Assembly: GCA_024636595.1 (NCBI GenBank)
Contig: JAGXGT010000186.1
Location: 1-8,129, forward strand
DNA length: 8,129 nt
Direction of reading: 5' to 3'
From: Sphingomonadales bacterium
Lineage (GTDB): Bacteria > Pseudomonadota > Alphaproteobacteria > Sphingomonadales > Sphingomonadaceae
Positions 1-6,308 of the stretch are shown piece by piece; the stretch's first letter is position 1, and the number at the start of each line of letters is the position of its first letter. Made by a program: the position numbers and the translations under genes. The notes below the pieces were generated by a model. It saw nothing but the letters and a program-made list of their open reading frames with translations, was not told the DNA's origin and searched no databases.

Positions 1-2
1 CG

Positions 3-260
3 GATATCGTGATGTTCATTTTCCGCGAGGAATATTATCATCTCGCGATCAAGCCCGATCAGCCAGACGGCACTTCAACGCCCGAGCAGATCGCCAAATA
101 TTCTGCCTGGGAAACCGATCATCAGAGCAAGGTCAACAAGGCGACCGTGATCGTCGCCAAGAACCGTCAGGGTTCGACCGGCAATATCAACTTGAGCTTC
201 CTGAGCGAGTTTACGAAATTTGGCGATCTGGCCTATGGCGATGGGCCGGAGGAATATTAG
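3..260 (+). CDS. dnaB: Replicative DNA helicase DnaB, C-terminal end (partial)
   Basis: This is the last 85 residues of the hexameric helicase that unwinds DNA at the replication fork; the gene begins left of the window. The frame is open from base 3 and starts D-I-V-M-F-I-F-R-E-E-Y-Y-H, the typical DnaB strand with the FxxREEYY motif. It continues through KATVIVAKNRQGSTGNINL and FLSEFTKFGDLA, matching the family's C-terminal RecA-fold block (AKxRxGxTGxxxLxF). The K and R of AKNRQG sit where DnaB places residues that reach the neighbouring subunit's ATP site. The protein ends DGPEEY with a TAG stop. An internal GTG at base 9 is not a real start. About 15 residues between the REEYY and KATVIVAK blocks form a polar linker. 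The identification is firm; the rest of the protein, including the Walker A motif, cannot be seen. Confidence 0.93.
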   Translation, partial: DIVMFIFREEYYHLAIKPDQPDGTSTPEQIAKYSAWETDHQSKVNKATVIVAKNRQGSTGNINLSFLSEFTKFGDLAYGDGPEEY

Positions 261-325
261 CCCGGGATCGCTGTATCGGCATAGCGCCTTGGACATCGGA
301 AGCTTGGTAATGAGGAGAGGCGATC

Positions 326-769
326 ATGGAACTCTGGGTACGAGTCACCATGTTATCAGCTGTGTCGCTTTTTCTCTTCATTGGTATCGCTATTTGCGTT
401 GATACTTGGCAATTCCGCAACGCGAGCGAAGCTGGGACCGCGGAGATCATTTCAGTGCGGGGAGAAGATAAAAGCTACGAAACCGACGACGGTCGGTCCA
501 TAACTCTCATCGTTTATTACCCGACGATCCGCTATGCGACCAAGCAGGGGGATTATTTTGAGGCGGAAACCACACAAGCTCTCCAAGAACCGCTACCCGC
601 CATCGGCGACACGGTTTCCATCCGCTATATAACCGGGACCCATGCGCAAGTCCGCCTCGACCGTGGTCCTTTTTGGGATTGGTTGGTTGGAGGGTCTTGG
701 ACTGCTGTGAGTTTGATTTTCTTCATCGTTGTAATGATATTTACGCGACCCGAAGTCCCTGAAATCTGA
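326..769 (+). CDS. DUF3592-type small membrane protein
   Basis: A 147-residue protein of unknown function. A hydrophobic segment at about residues 8-26 (MLSAVSLFLFIGIAICV) and another at about 124-140 (SWTAVSLIFFIVVMIFT) flank a polar, strand-rich domain of roughly 95 residues. That domain contains VYYPTIRYATKQGDYFEAET and then IGDTVSIRYITG. This plan (two helices around a beta domain with a Y-P-x-x-x-Y and a GxxVxVxY block) is that of DUF3592 proteins, which have no settled role. The start at 326 is supported by GAGGAGAGG at 312-320, a strong ribosome binding site; the ATG at 350 would cut into the first helix. It lies 65 bases after dnaB and converges on the cysH operon. Its GC looks somewhat lower than its neighbours', so it may be a lineage-specific gene. 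The family assignment is from pattern only. Confidence 0.8.
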   Translation: MELWVRVTMLSAVSLFLFIGIAICVDTWQFRNASEAGTAEIISVRGEDKSYETDDGRSITLIVYYPTIRYATKQGDYFEAETTQALQEPLPAIGDTVSIRYITGTHAQVRLDRGPFWDWLVGGSWTAVSLIFFIVVMIFTRPEVPEI

Positions 770-779
770 CCAAATATCT

Positions 780-793
780 GGCGCGCCTGCGCC
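780..793. terminator. Weak hairpin between convergent genes
   Basis: In the 44-base gap between the DUF3592 gene (plus) and cysH (minus), GGCGC (780-784) and GCGCC (789-793) can form a 5-bp GC-rich stem around the loop GCCT. It could end transcription from either side, but there is no proper T-run on either strand (TTGATG on the plus side, AGATATTTGG on the minus side). Treat it as a weak candidate only. Confidence 0.25.
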
Positions 794-813
794 TTGATGA
801 AGCGGAAGCGGCG

Positions 814-1596
814 CTAGAAAATCGGATCGTTAGCGCCCTTGTCATCGGCCTTCGGCAGCGGTGTTACATCCTCGTGAATACCGCATTCGGACTTGTCCCA
901 TCCCCGCCAGCGTCCCGCGCGGGGGTCTTCGCCCGGTAGCACTTTCGATGTACAGGGCGCGCAGCCAACCGAGAGATAGCCTTCTGCTTCAAGCGGATGG
1001 CGCGGAAGATCATGCTTTGCGAAATAGGCTTCGAGATCATCCTTGATCCAGTCGCCCAGCGGATTGATTTTCAGGCGACCATCATCAATTTCGAACCGCG
1101 GGATATTATTGCGGGTCACGGACTGGAACGCCTTGCGGCCAGAAATCCAGCTGTTGAGACCGGCCTTGGCGCGCGCCAGCGGCTCGACCTTGCGAATTTC
1201 GCAGCAGCCGTCAGGATCATAGGACCAGCGCAGGCCGTTGCTGTCTTTTTCGCCCAGCACTGTGGGGTCAGGTTCCACAATATTGCTGTTCTTTATGCCC
1301 AGTCGTTCGACCAATGTATCGCGATAGGCCAGCGTTTCGGGAAACATCTTGAGCGTGTCGACGAAGGTTACCGGAATTGTTGGATCGACCCCCGCGACGA
1401 GATGGAGCAATACTGCGCTTTCGGTGCCGAAGGAGGACACCACTGCGACTTCACCCAATTGGCGTTCGTCAAACAGGGTTTTGAGCATGGTTGTTGTGTC
1501 AACGCCCTCAAAGCGCCGATTCAAGGCATCGGCGTCTTCCTGGGTAAAATCCGGACGAACGTCGATCGTATCGATTTTTCTTGCTGCTTCACCCAT
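814..1596 (-). CDS. cysH: Adenylyl-sulfate (APS/PAPS) reductase CysH, iron-sulfur type
   Basis: A cytoplasmic enzyme that reduces activated sulfate to sulfite with thioredoxin or glutaredoxin. In the 260-residue version, the nucleotide-binding P-loop is SSFGTES at 54-60, followed by FVDTLKMFPET. A cysteine pair (CCEIRK, 131-132) and a CxxC (GCAPC, 212 and 215) are the four ligands of the [4Fe-4S] cluster found in APS reductases and absent from the E. coli PAPS enzyme. The catalytic cysteine is in ECGIH (238) near the C-terminus. APS is therefore the expected substrate (EC 1.8.4.10), although some enzymes of this type accept PAPS too. Start choice: an in-frame ATG at 1653 would overlap the upstream gene by 65 bases. 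The ATG at 1596 gives an 8-base ATGGGTGA overlap just like the preceding gene junction, and begins MGEAARKID, so I prefer it. It is the last gene of the operon and ends with TAG. Confidence 0.95.
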   Translation of the reverse strand: MGEAARKIDTIDVRPDFTQEDADALNRRFEGVDTTTMLKTLFDERQLGEVAVVSSFGTESAVLLHLVAGVDPTIPVTFVDTLKMFPETLAYRDTLVERLGIKNSNIVEPDPTVLGEKDSNGLRWSYDPDGCCEIRKVEPLARAKAGLNSWISGRKAFQSVTRNNIPRFEIDDGRLKINPLGDWIKDDLEAYFAKHDLPRHPLEAEGYLSVGCAPCTSKVLPGEDPRAGRWRGWDKSECGIHEDVTPLPKADDKGANDPIF

Positions 1597-2014
1597 GGCG
1601 GAGTTTCCAGATCGGGGTGTGCTGGTCTGACGTTGCTTGATAGACATGCTCATACCGGTTCAGCGCCTCTTCCATATGTTTTGGATTAATCGGCGAATCC
1701 GGGGCGAATGCATCAAAGCCGCAACGCCGCATATAAGAGACCTGATCGACCAGCACATCGCCGCTCGCGCGCAATTCGCCGGTATAGCCGGACTCGCGCA
1801 ATATTTGCGCCGACGAGTAGCCGCGACCGTCACCAAATACGGGGAAACTGACTTCAATCAACGACAGCCGGTCGAGATAGGGCAGCAATTGCCGGGCATC
1901 TTCGCCTGCTTCAATGCGGACGGCAGTGGCGTTCGACTGGTCGAGAAAGGATTCCAGCGAAACCGCCGGTTCCTCATGGACGTCGTCATCACGCAAACGG
2001 ATTGCATCAACCAT
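1589..2014 (-). CDS. DUF934 protein of the sulfite reductase operon
   Basis: A 141-residue soluble protein of the DUF934 family, found next to sulfite reductase genes in many proteobacteria and of unproven function. The family's recognisable core runs from about 54 to 103: F-P-V-F-G-D-G-R-G-Y-S (57-67), LRESGYTGELRASGDVLVDQ (72-91), then MRRCGFDAF (95-103). The C-terminal helix contains the aromatic residues YEHVYQ. There is one cysteine (98), no signal peptide and no membrane segment. The start is well supported by AAGGAGG six bases before the ATG. Its first eight bases (ATGGTTGA) overlap the stop of the sulfite reductase gene, and its own stop lies inside the first codons of cysH, so it is sandwiched between the two reductases of the pathway. 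A role in assembling, stabilising or feeding electrons to sulfite reductase is a guess from position only. Confidence 0.92.
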   Translation of the reverse strand: MVDAIRLRDDDVHEEPAVSLESFLDQSNATAVRIEAGEDARQLLPYLDRLSLIEVSFPVFGDGRGYSSAQILRESGYTGELRASGDVLVDQVSYMRRCGFDAFAPDSPINPKHMEEALNRYEHVYQATSDQHTPIWKLRHG

Positions 2015-3641
2015 AAATGGCCTCCTTGAACTTTTCCATGCCGACGCGGCGATAGGTATCGATAAATCGCTCCCCGTCCTCGCGTTGTTCGAGATAGAGA
2101 TCGGTCACCGTTTCGATCGCATCGATCACGCCGTCTTCGGTGAAGCCGGGACCGGTGATCTTGGCGAGACTGGCGTCTTCCGCGCCGGATCCGCCGAGCA
2201 GCAGCTGGTGATTTTCCGTGCCCTTACGGTCGACACCCAATATGCCGATATGACCGGCGTGATGATGGCCGCAGGCGTTGATGCAGCCGGAGATCTTCAG
2301 CTTCAGTTCGCCCAATTCCCGCTGCCGTCCGAGATCGGCGAAACGCTCGCTAATTTTCTGGGCGAGGGGAATGGAGCGGGCGTTGGCGAGGCTGCAATAG
2401 TCCAGACCGGGGCAGGCGATGCTGTCAGTAATCAGGTCGAGATTGGCCGGAGCCAGGCCTGCCTCATCCAGCTTCTGCCAAAGCGCATAAAGATCGCTTT
2501 TTTTGACATAGGGCAGAACGATATTCTGACTGTGCGTCACGCGCAGTTCGTCAAAACTATATTGCTCGGCCAGATCGGCCATTAGATCGATTTGGGCCGA
2601 TGATGCGTCGCCGGGGATGCCGCCGCGTGGTTTCAGGCTGATCGTTGCAATCGCGTAGCCGGATTGCTTGTGCGCGGCGGTGTTCTGATCGACCCAGAGG
2701 GCAAAATCCGGATCAGATAGATCGAGGCCGTCGCTCGCCTGCTTGTTATACGCCGGGTCTGCAAAAAATTCGGTGATCCGCGCCAGCTCTTCGACCGGAG
2801 GATTGAGACCGAGTTCTTTCATATGGGCAAATTCTTCCTCGACCTGGCGGGTATATTCCTCCTTGCCGAGTTCGTGCACCAGAATCTTGATCCGCGCCTT
2901 GTACTTGTTGTCGCGCCGTCCGTAGCGGTTGTACACACGCAGGCAGGCCTCCGCGTAACTGATCAACTCATCCGCTGGCACGAAGCCGCGGATTTCAGGA
3001 GCGATCATTGGGGTCCGGCCCATGCCGCCACCAACAAAGAATTTCGCTCCGAGTTCGCCCGCTTCATTGTGCACCAGCTGGATGCCAATATCGTGCAGCC
3101 GCATCGCCGCGCGGTCGGTATCGCTGGCGATCACTGCAAATTTGAATTTCCTGGGGAGATAAGAAAATTCCGGGTGGAAGCTCGACCATTGCCGCAACAG
3201 TTCAGCCCAGGGGCGCGGATCGGCAATTTCATCGGCTGTCGCACCGGCAAACTGGTCGGAGGAGATATTGCGGATGCAATTCCCGCTGGTCTGGATCGCG
3301 TGCATTTCCACCGAAGCCAAATCGGCGAGAAGGTCCGGGGCTTCTTCCAGCTTGATCCAGTTGTACTGGATATTCTGGCGCGTGGTGAAATGGCCGTAAT
3401 CACGATCATATTTGCGCGCGATATGGCCGAGCATGCGCATCTGCTTGCCGTTCAGCGTGCCATAAGGGATGGCAACCCGCAGCATATAGGCGTGGAGCTG
3501 CAGATAGAGGCCGTTCATCAGCCGCAGAGGCTTGAACTGGTCCTCGGTCAAATCGCCAGCAAGACGGCGCTTCACCTGATCGCGAAACTCTTCGACTCGC
3601 GTGTCGACCATTTGCTGGTCATATTGGTCATATTGATACAT
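2007..3641 (-). CDS. cysI: Nitrite/sulfite reductase hemoprotein (assimilatory sulfite reductase)
   Basis: A 544-residue sirohaem and [4Fe-4S] enzyme that reduces sulfite to sulfide with six electrons. The cluster and haem ligands are visible as C410-x5-C416 (ACPGLDYC) and C453-x3-C457 (GCINAC, followed by GHHHAGHIG). Anion-binding residues expected around the haem are R88 (TTRQNIQ), R124 (NCIRNISS) and K165/K167 in LPRKFKF. The usual duplicated architecture is present: an N-terminal half with LRLMNGLYLQLH and MLRVAIPYG, and a second half restarting near ISLKPRGGIPGD (335-345). Length is normal. The neighbours (CysH and the sirohaem methyltransferase) argue for sulfite rather than nitrite as substrate. 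No flavoprotein partner (CysJ) is present in this window, so the electron donor is unknown. The ATG lies one base after the preceding stop, with GGGTGA upstream. A second ATG at 3611 has no ribosome binding site. Confidence 0.95.
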   Translation of the reverse strand: MYQYDQYDQQMVDTRVEEFRDQVKRRLAGDLTEDQFKPLRLMNGLYLQLHAYMLRVAIPYGTLNGKQMRMLGHIARKYDRDYGHFTTRQNIQYNWIKLEEAPDLLADLASVEMHAIQTSGNCIRNISSDQFAGATADEIADPRPWAELLRQWSSFHPEFSYLPRKFKFAVIASDTDRAAMRLHDIGIQLVHNEAGELGAKFFVGGGMGRTPMIAPEIRGFVPADELISYAEACLRVYNRYGRRDNKYKARIKILVHELGKEEYTRQVEEEFAHMKELGLNPPVEELARITEFFADPAYNKQASDGLDLSDPDFALWVDQNTAAHKQSGYAIATISLKPRGGIPGDASSAQIDLMADLAEQYSFDELRVTHSQNIVLPYVKKSDLYALWQKLDEAGLAPANLDLITDSIACPGLDYCSLANARSIPLAQKISERFADLGRQRELGELKLKISGCINACGHHHAGHIGILGVDRKGTENHQLLLGGSGAEDASLAKITGPGFTEDGVIDAIETVTDLYLEQREDGERFIDTYRRVGMEKFKEAIYG

Positions 3642-3642
3642 G

Positions 3643-3939
3643 TCAGATCACCCATTCGCCGGCGTCGGGATCGGCCGGTTTTAATGTCAGGTCGGGACGC
3701 ACAGTCGGTCCGAGTGCGCGCACCCGGTCCTTGATATGACCCGGTCGCGGGCCGTCATCTGTTTGTTCGGCAGCGATAATATAGGGAGCGTTGACCCTGC
3801 GAGCGGCTTCTTCGCGGTGCAGGATGGCTTCGCCCTGATCACCGACGTCAGTTGCGTCTTTTACAAAGCGCGACCAGTCGAGGCCGGTCCACCAAATCAC
3901 GTCGCCGGTCTTGAGGTCATTTCCGGTTATAATATTCAT
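3643..3939 (-). CDS. DUF2849 protein of the sulfite reductase operon
   Basis: A 98-residue protein matching the alphaproteobacterial DUF2849 family, whose function is unknown and which commonly sits just upstream of the sulfite reductase gene. The N-terminus NIITGNDLKTGDVIWWTG (2-19) is the characteristic block: a predicted short strand-turn-strand containing TGD and a WW pair. A region resembling AILHREEAARRVNAPYIIAA (38-57) follows. There is no cysteine, so it is unlikely to hold an iron-sulfur cluster, and it has no signal peptide or membrane helix. Its ATG overlaps the methyltransferase stop (ATGA, 3936-3939) and is preceded by GGGAG at good spacing. Its own stop is one base before the cysI start. 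Tight coupling to cysI suggests a stoichiometric or regulatory partner, but nothing in the sequence gives a mechanism. Confidence 0.88.
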   Translation of the reverse strand: MNIITGNDLKTGDVIWWTGLDWSRFVKDATDVGDQGEAILHREEAARRVNAPYIIAAEQTDDGPRPGHIKDRVRALGPTVRPDLTLKPADPDAGEWVI

Positions 3940-4727
3940 GCAACCACTCCCGCCATTTTTGCAAATTCCCGGAACTTGTCTTCGGCATCGCCATATCTCG
4001 CGACCTCGCCAACGACGAGCAGGGCGGGGCTCTGGACATTCTCCCGCCGCACCATATCGCCGAGGTCAGTCAGCAATGTCCGGATAGCCCGAAAATTGTC
4101 GCGCGTACCGTTTTCTAGCACCGCAACCGGCAAGTCCGGGGCAGCGCCGTCGGCGATCAGTTTCTCGACAATCGCCTCGGCATTGGCGACGCCCATATAG
4201 ATGACCAATGTGCGGCCCTTGCCCGCCAGGCCGGACCAGTTCTGGTCGGACAGGCCTTTACATTGGCCGGCGACAAAGGAAACCGCGCTGGATGCATCGC
4301 GGTGGGTGAGTGGCATTCTCGCCTGTGCAGCGCAGCCGAGCGCGGCGCTGATGCCCGGGACCACTTCCACGGCCACGCCAGCGGCCGCACAATCGTCAGC
4401 CTCTTCACCGCCTCGTCCGAAAATGAACGGGTCGCCGCCCTTGAGGCGTACGACCAGATGGCCTTTGGCTGCTTCGCTGACCAGAATCTGATTGATCTGG
4501 TCCTGCGGGACACTGTGCAGGGAGCGTTTTTTGGCCACCGAAATACGGCGCGCGGATGGCGAGGCCAGATCCATGATTTCGGGGCTGACCAGCCCGTCGT
4601 GAACAATCACATCGGCGCGAGCCAGCAGCTTCGCCGCCTTCAACGTCAGCAGATCGGGATCACCCGGACCGGCACCCACGAGATAGACTTTGCCTGCCAG
4701 GCTTGTCCTGTTTGATAGAATTTCCAT
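3936..4727 (-). CDS. cobA: Uroporphyrinogen-III C-methyltransferase (sirohaem synthesis)
   Basis: A SAM-dependent enzyme that methylates uroporphyrinogen III twice to precorrin-2, the branch point to sirohaem, the cofactor of sulfite reductase. The 263 residues contain the family signatures VYLVGAGPGDPDLLTLKA (14-31), VHDGLVS (42-48), GGDPFIFGRGGEE (97-109), VVPGISAALG (122-131), PLTHRD (139-144) and YMG (177-179). Only the methyltransferase domain is present. The dehydrogenase and ferrochelatase part that E. coli CysG carries as a fusion must be encoded elsewhere. It is the first gene of the operon. The ATG at 4727 is the only credible start, but it has no clear Shine-Dalgarno sequence. The gene name could equally be given as the methyltransferase part of cysG; I use cobA because the protein is single-domain. 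Confidence 0.93.
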   Translation of the reverse strand: MEILSNRTSLAGKVYLVGAGPGDPDLLTLKAAKLLARADVIVHDGLVSPEIMDLASPSARRISVAKKRSLHSVPQDQINQILVSEAAKGHLVVRLKGGDPFIFGRGGEEADDCAAAGVAVEVVPGISAALGCAAQARMPLTHRDASSAVSFVAGQCKGLSDQNWSGLAGKGRTLVIYMGVANAEAIVEKLIADGAAPDLPVAVLENGTRDNFRAIRTLLTDLGDMVRRENVQSPALLVVGEVARYGDAEDKFREFAKMAGVVA

Positions 4728-4733
4728 GCAACC

Positions 4734-4762
4734 GATATGCGCGCAACAGCATGGATGTTCAA
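4734..4762 (-). promoter_or_regulatory. Possible weak promoter of the sulfur operon
   Basis: In the 66-base gap upstream of the methyltransferase, TTGAAC (minus strand, 4762-4757) and CATATC (4739-4734) are separated by 17 bases. The -35 match is fair and the -10 match is poor (3 of 6). If real, transcription would begin very near the ATG at 4727, giving an almost leaderless message, which would fit the missing ribosome binding site. The evidence is weak; the operon could also be read from further upstream. Confidence 0.2.
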
Positions 4763-4793
4763 AACAGAAGTTTTTGGGGCCGCCTAAGCTCAG

Positions 4794-6116
4794 CTATTTT
4801 GCGGGCGCAGGTTCCGCGGGTGCCGTATCGGCTTCATCCTTGAGGCCGACTCCGATCGAGGCCCGCGCTTGCTCTGCCTCCATGGAAACCACGGGATAGG
4901 CACAATAATCGGCGGCATAATAGGCACTGGGTCGATGATTGCCGGACAGTCCGATACCGCCAAAGGGAGCCTCGGAGGACGCGCCAACGGTCATTTTATT
5001 CCAGTTCACGATACCGGCGCGACTGTTCGCCCAATATTGGTCATATTGTTCGGCAGTCCCGCCGATCAGCGCGGAGGACAGGCCGTAGCGCGTGTTATTC
5101 GCCTCTGCGATTGCTTCCTCGAAATCAGCGACGCGGACAACCTGCAATATCGGTCCGAACAATTCGATATCCGGCCTTTCCTCCAGAGCGGTGACATCAA
5201 TGATGCCCGGCGTGAGAAAGGGGCGGCCATCGATCGGCCGCGCCATATGTTTGATCGGTTTGCCGCCGTGGCTCATCAATGCCAGAAAGCTCTCGGTGAG
5301 GCCGTCCGCCGTTTCATTGTCGATGACCGGCCCCATGAATGGGGCAGGGGTAGCAAAGGGTTCGTCGATGATCAGGCGATCGGTGATCCGCTTCACCTCC
5401 TTGATGATCCGATCATAGAGCGCATCTTTCACGATCAACCGACTGGCGGCCGAGCAACGCTGACCCGCGCTCAAAAATGCCGACTGCACGATCAGGACCG
5501 CAGCGCTGTGAATATCGTCCGTATCCCAAGCGATGATCGGATTATTGCCGCCCATTTCCAGCGCCAATATCTTGTTTGGCTGACTGGCAAACTGGCGGTT
5601 CAGGGCGATGCCGGTGCGCGCAGACCCTGTGAACAGGACGCCGTCCAGCCCATCATTGGCGGTCAGTTGCTTGCCGATCTCGGGGCCGCCATGCAATATA
5701 TTGACGACTCCCTTTGGAAATCCGGCTTTGTCAAAGGCATCGACGAGATATTGACCGACCGCAGGCGTCTTCTCGGATGGTTTAAAAATAACCGTATTAC
5801 CGGCAATGAGAGCCGGAACAATATGGCCATTAGGCAGATGAGCAGGGAAATTATAGGGACCGAGCACGGCGAGAACACCATGCGGTTTGTGCCGTAGCGC
5901 CGCGCGCATATTGGGTGCGCTTGGTAGCTGGCGCTGCGGCGTCCTCTCGGCAAAGGCGTTGACCGAAATATCCACTTTCTTGACAACCGATTCCACCTCG
6001 GTCCGCGATTCCCAAAGCGGCTTGCCGGTTTCGCGGGAGATCAGCTCGGCCAGTTCGTCTGCACCGGTGCGTATCCGGTTGGCATAGCGCCGCACGGCTT
6101 CGATCCGCTTGACCAA
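4794..6116 (-). CDS. astD: Succinylglutamate-semialdehyde dehydrogenase AstD, main body (5' end interrupted)
   Basis: An NAD-dependent aldehyde dehydrogenase that oxidises N-succinylglutamate semialdehyde in the arginine succinyltransferase pathway. Numbering from the TTG at 6116, the conserved parts are LRHKPHGVLAVLGPYNFP (74-91, with the catalytic-pocket Asn at 89), FKPSE (111-115), LFTGSARTG (161-169), ALEMGGNNP (185-193, general base Glu187) and SAGQRC (216-221, nucleophile Cys221). NWNKMTVGASSEAPFGGIG and GNHRPSAYYAADYCAYP near the end are closely like E. coli AstD, so the assignment is specific. The C-terminus ends in an Ala/Pro/Glu-rich tail. AstD proteins are about 480-490 residues; this frame has only 440 because a TGA at 6147-6149 cuts off the first part. 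The TTG at 6116 has no ribosome binding site, and the next ATG is 69 codons further in. The product may be non-functional, or the stop may be a sequencing error. No other ast gene is in view. Confidence 0.85.
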   Translation of the reverse strand: MVKRIEAVRRYANRIRTGADELAELISRETGKPLWESRTEVESVVKKVDISVNAFAERTPQRQLPSAPNMRAALRHKPHGVLAVLGPYNFPAHLPNGHIVPALIAGNTVIFKPSEKTPAVGQYLVDAFDKAGFPKGVVNILHGGPEIGKQLTANDGLDGVLFTGSARTGIALNRQFASQPNKILALEMGGNNPIIAWDTDDIHSAAVLIVQSAFLSAGQRCSAASRLIVKDALYDRIIKEVKRITDRLIIDEPFATPAPFMGPVIDNETADGLTESFLALMSHGGKPIKHMARPIDGRPFLTPGIIDVTALEERPDIELFGPILQVVRVADFEEAIAEANNTRYGLSSALIGGTAEQYDQYWANSRAGIVNWNKMTVGASSEAPFGGIGLSGNHRPSAYYAADYCAYPVVSMEAEQARASIGVGLKDEADTAPAEPAPAK

Positions 6117-6146
6117 CGCCGTCGCAGCCCAGCCAGGCCAGGCTTC

Positions 6147-6239
6147 TCACGCGCTAGCGACCACTGCGTCTGCGTCGCCGCTAGTGCCGGTCCATAATGT
6201 GGCCCCGGTCGCGGGTTCGATTGATATCAGGTCGCTCAA
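6147..6239 (-). pseudogene. astD: 5' fragment of astD, ending at an in-frame TGA
   Basis: Reading upstream of the AstD body in the same frame gives about 30 residues, including ISIEPATGATLWTG, then DADAVVASA, then TGA (6149-6147), then EAWPGWAATAL leading straight into the body. This aligns without a gap with the usual AstD N-terminus (RNPxTGexLWxG...AArAAFPxWA). The stop falls where the family commonly has Arg in the A-R-x-A-[FW] motif, so CGA to TGA is the simplest explanation. The natural start is a TTG at 6239 preceded by AGAGG at a five-base spacing; a TAG at 6257-6255 closes the frame above it. Full length without the stop would be about 481 residues, normal for AstD. I cannot tell a true nonsense mutation from a base-call error. 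Confidence 0.8.
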
Positions 6240-6273
6240 ATTGGCCTCTATTTTCTACACAGTGCGCTACAAG

Positions 6274-6279
6274 TTTATA
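6274..6279 (-). promoter_or_regulatory. Possible -10 element upstream of astD
   Basis: The minus strand reads TATAAA here, within an AT-rich stretch 35 bases upstream of the TTG start of the intact astD frame. No convincing -35 box is found at the right spacing. It is the best -10 candidate in the gap between the selO terminator-like hairpins and astD. Confidence 0.2.
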
Positions 6280-6308
6280 TATGGCACATCTCTTACGACA
6301 GATCATAG

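Noticed and set aside
269..286. Hairpin CGCTGT/ATAGCG after dnaB as a terminator
   Set aside because: It contains a G-T wobble, has no T-run after it, and the next gene starts only 39 bases later.
1597..1653. Longer CysH start at 1653
   Set aside because: It would overlap the DUF934 gene by 65 bases and adds a low-complexity Ser/Thr/Gln-rich stretch; the 1596 start repeats the overlap pattern seen at the previous junction.
997..1689. Long plus-strand open frames opposite cysH, cysI, the methyltransferase and astD (such as 997-1689, 2823-3734 and 4869-5897)
   Set aside because: They mirror strongly recognised minus-strand genes, have no recognisable domains, and are composition shadows.
3617..3634. 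Tandem 9-base repeat GGTCATATT at the cysI start
   Set aside because: It simply encodes the repeated Y-D-Q at the CysI N-terminus; a similar Q-Y-D-Q-Y stretch in astD is coincidental.
4660..4752. Possible 30-codon leader peptide starting before the methyltransferase (MLLRAYRLHG...)
   Set aside because: No ribosome binding site, only one cysteine, and it runs into the methyltransferase coding region in another frame; no sign of an attenuator.
6147..6149. TGA in astD read as selenocysteine
   Set aside because: The position is normally Arg, not Cys; AstD is not a selenoprotein, and no convincing SECIS-like hairpin follows. The nearby selO is a family name only.
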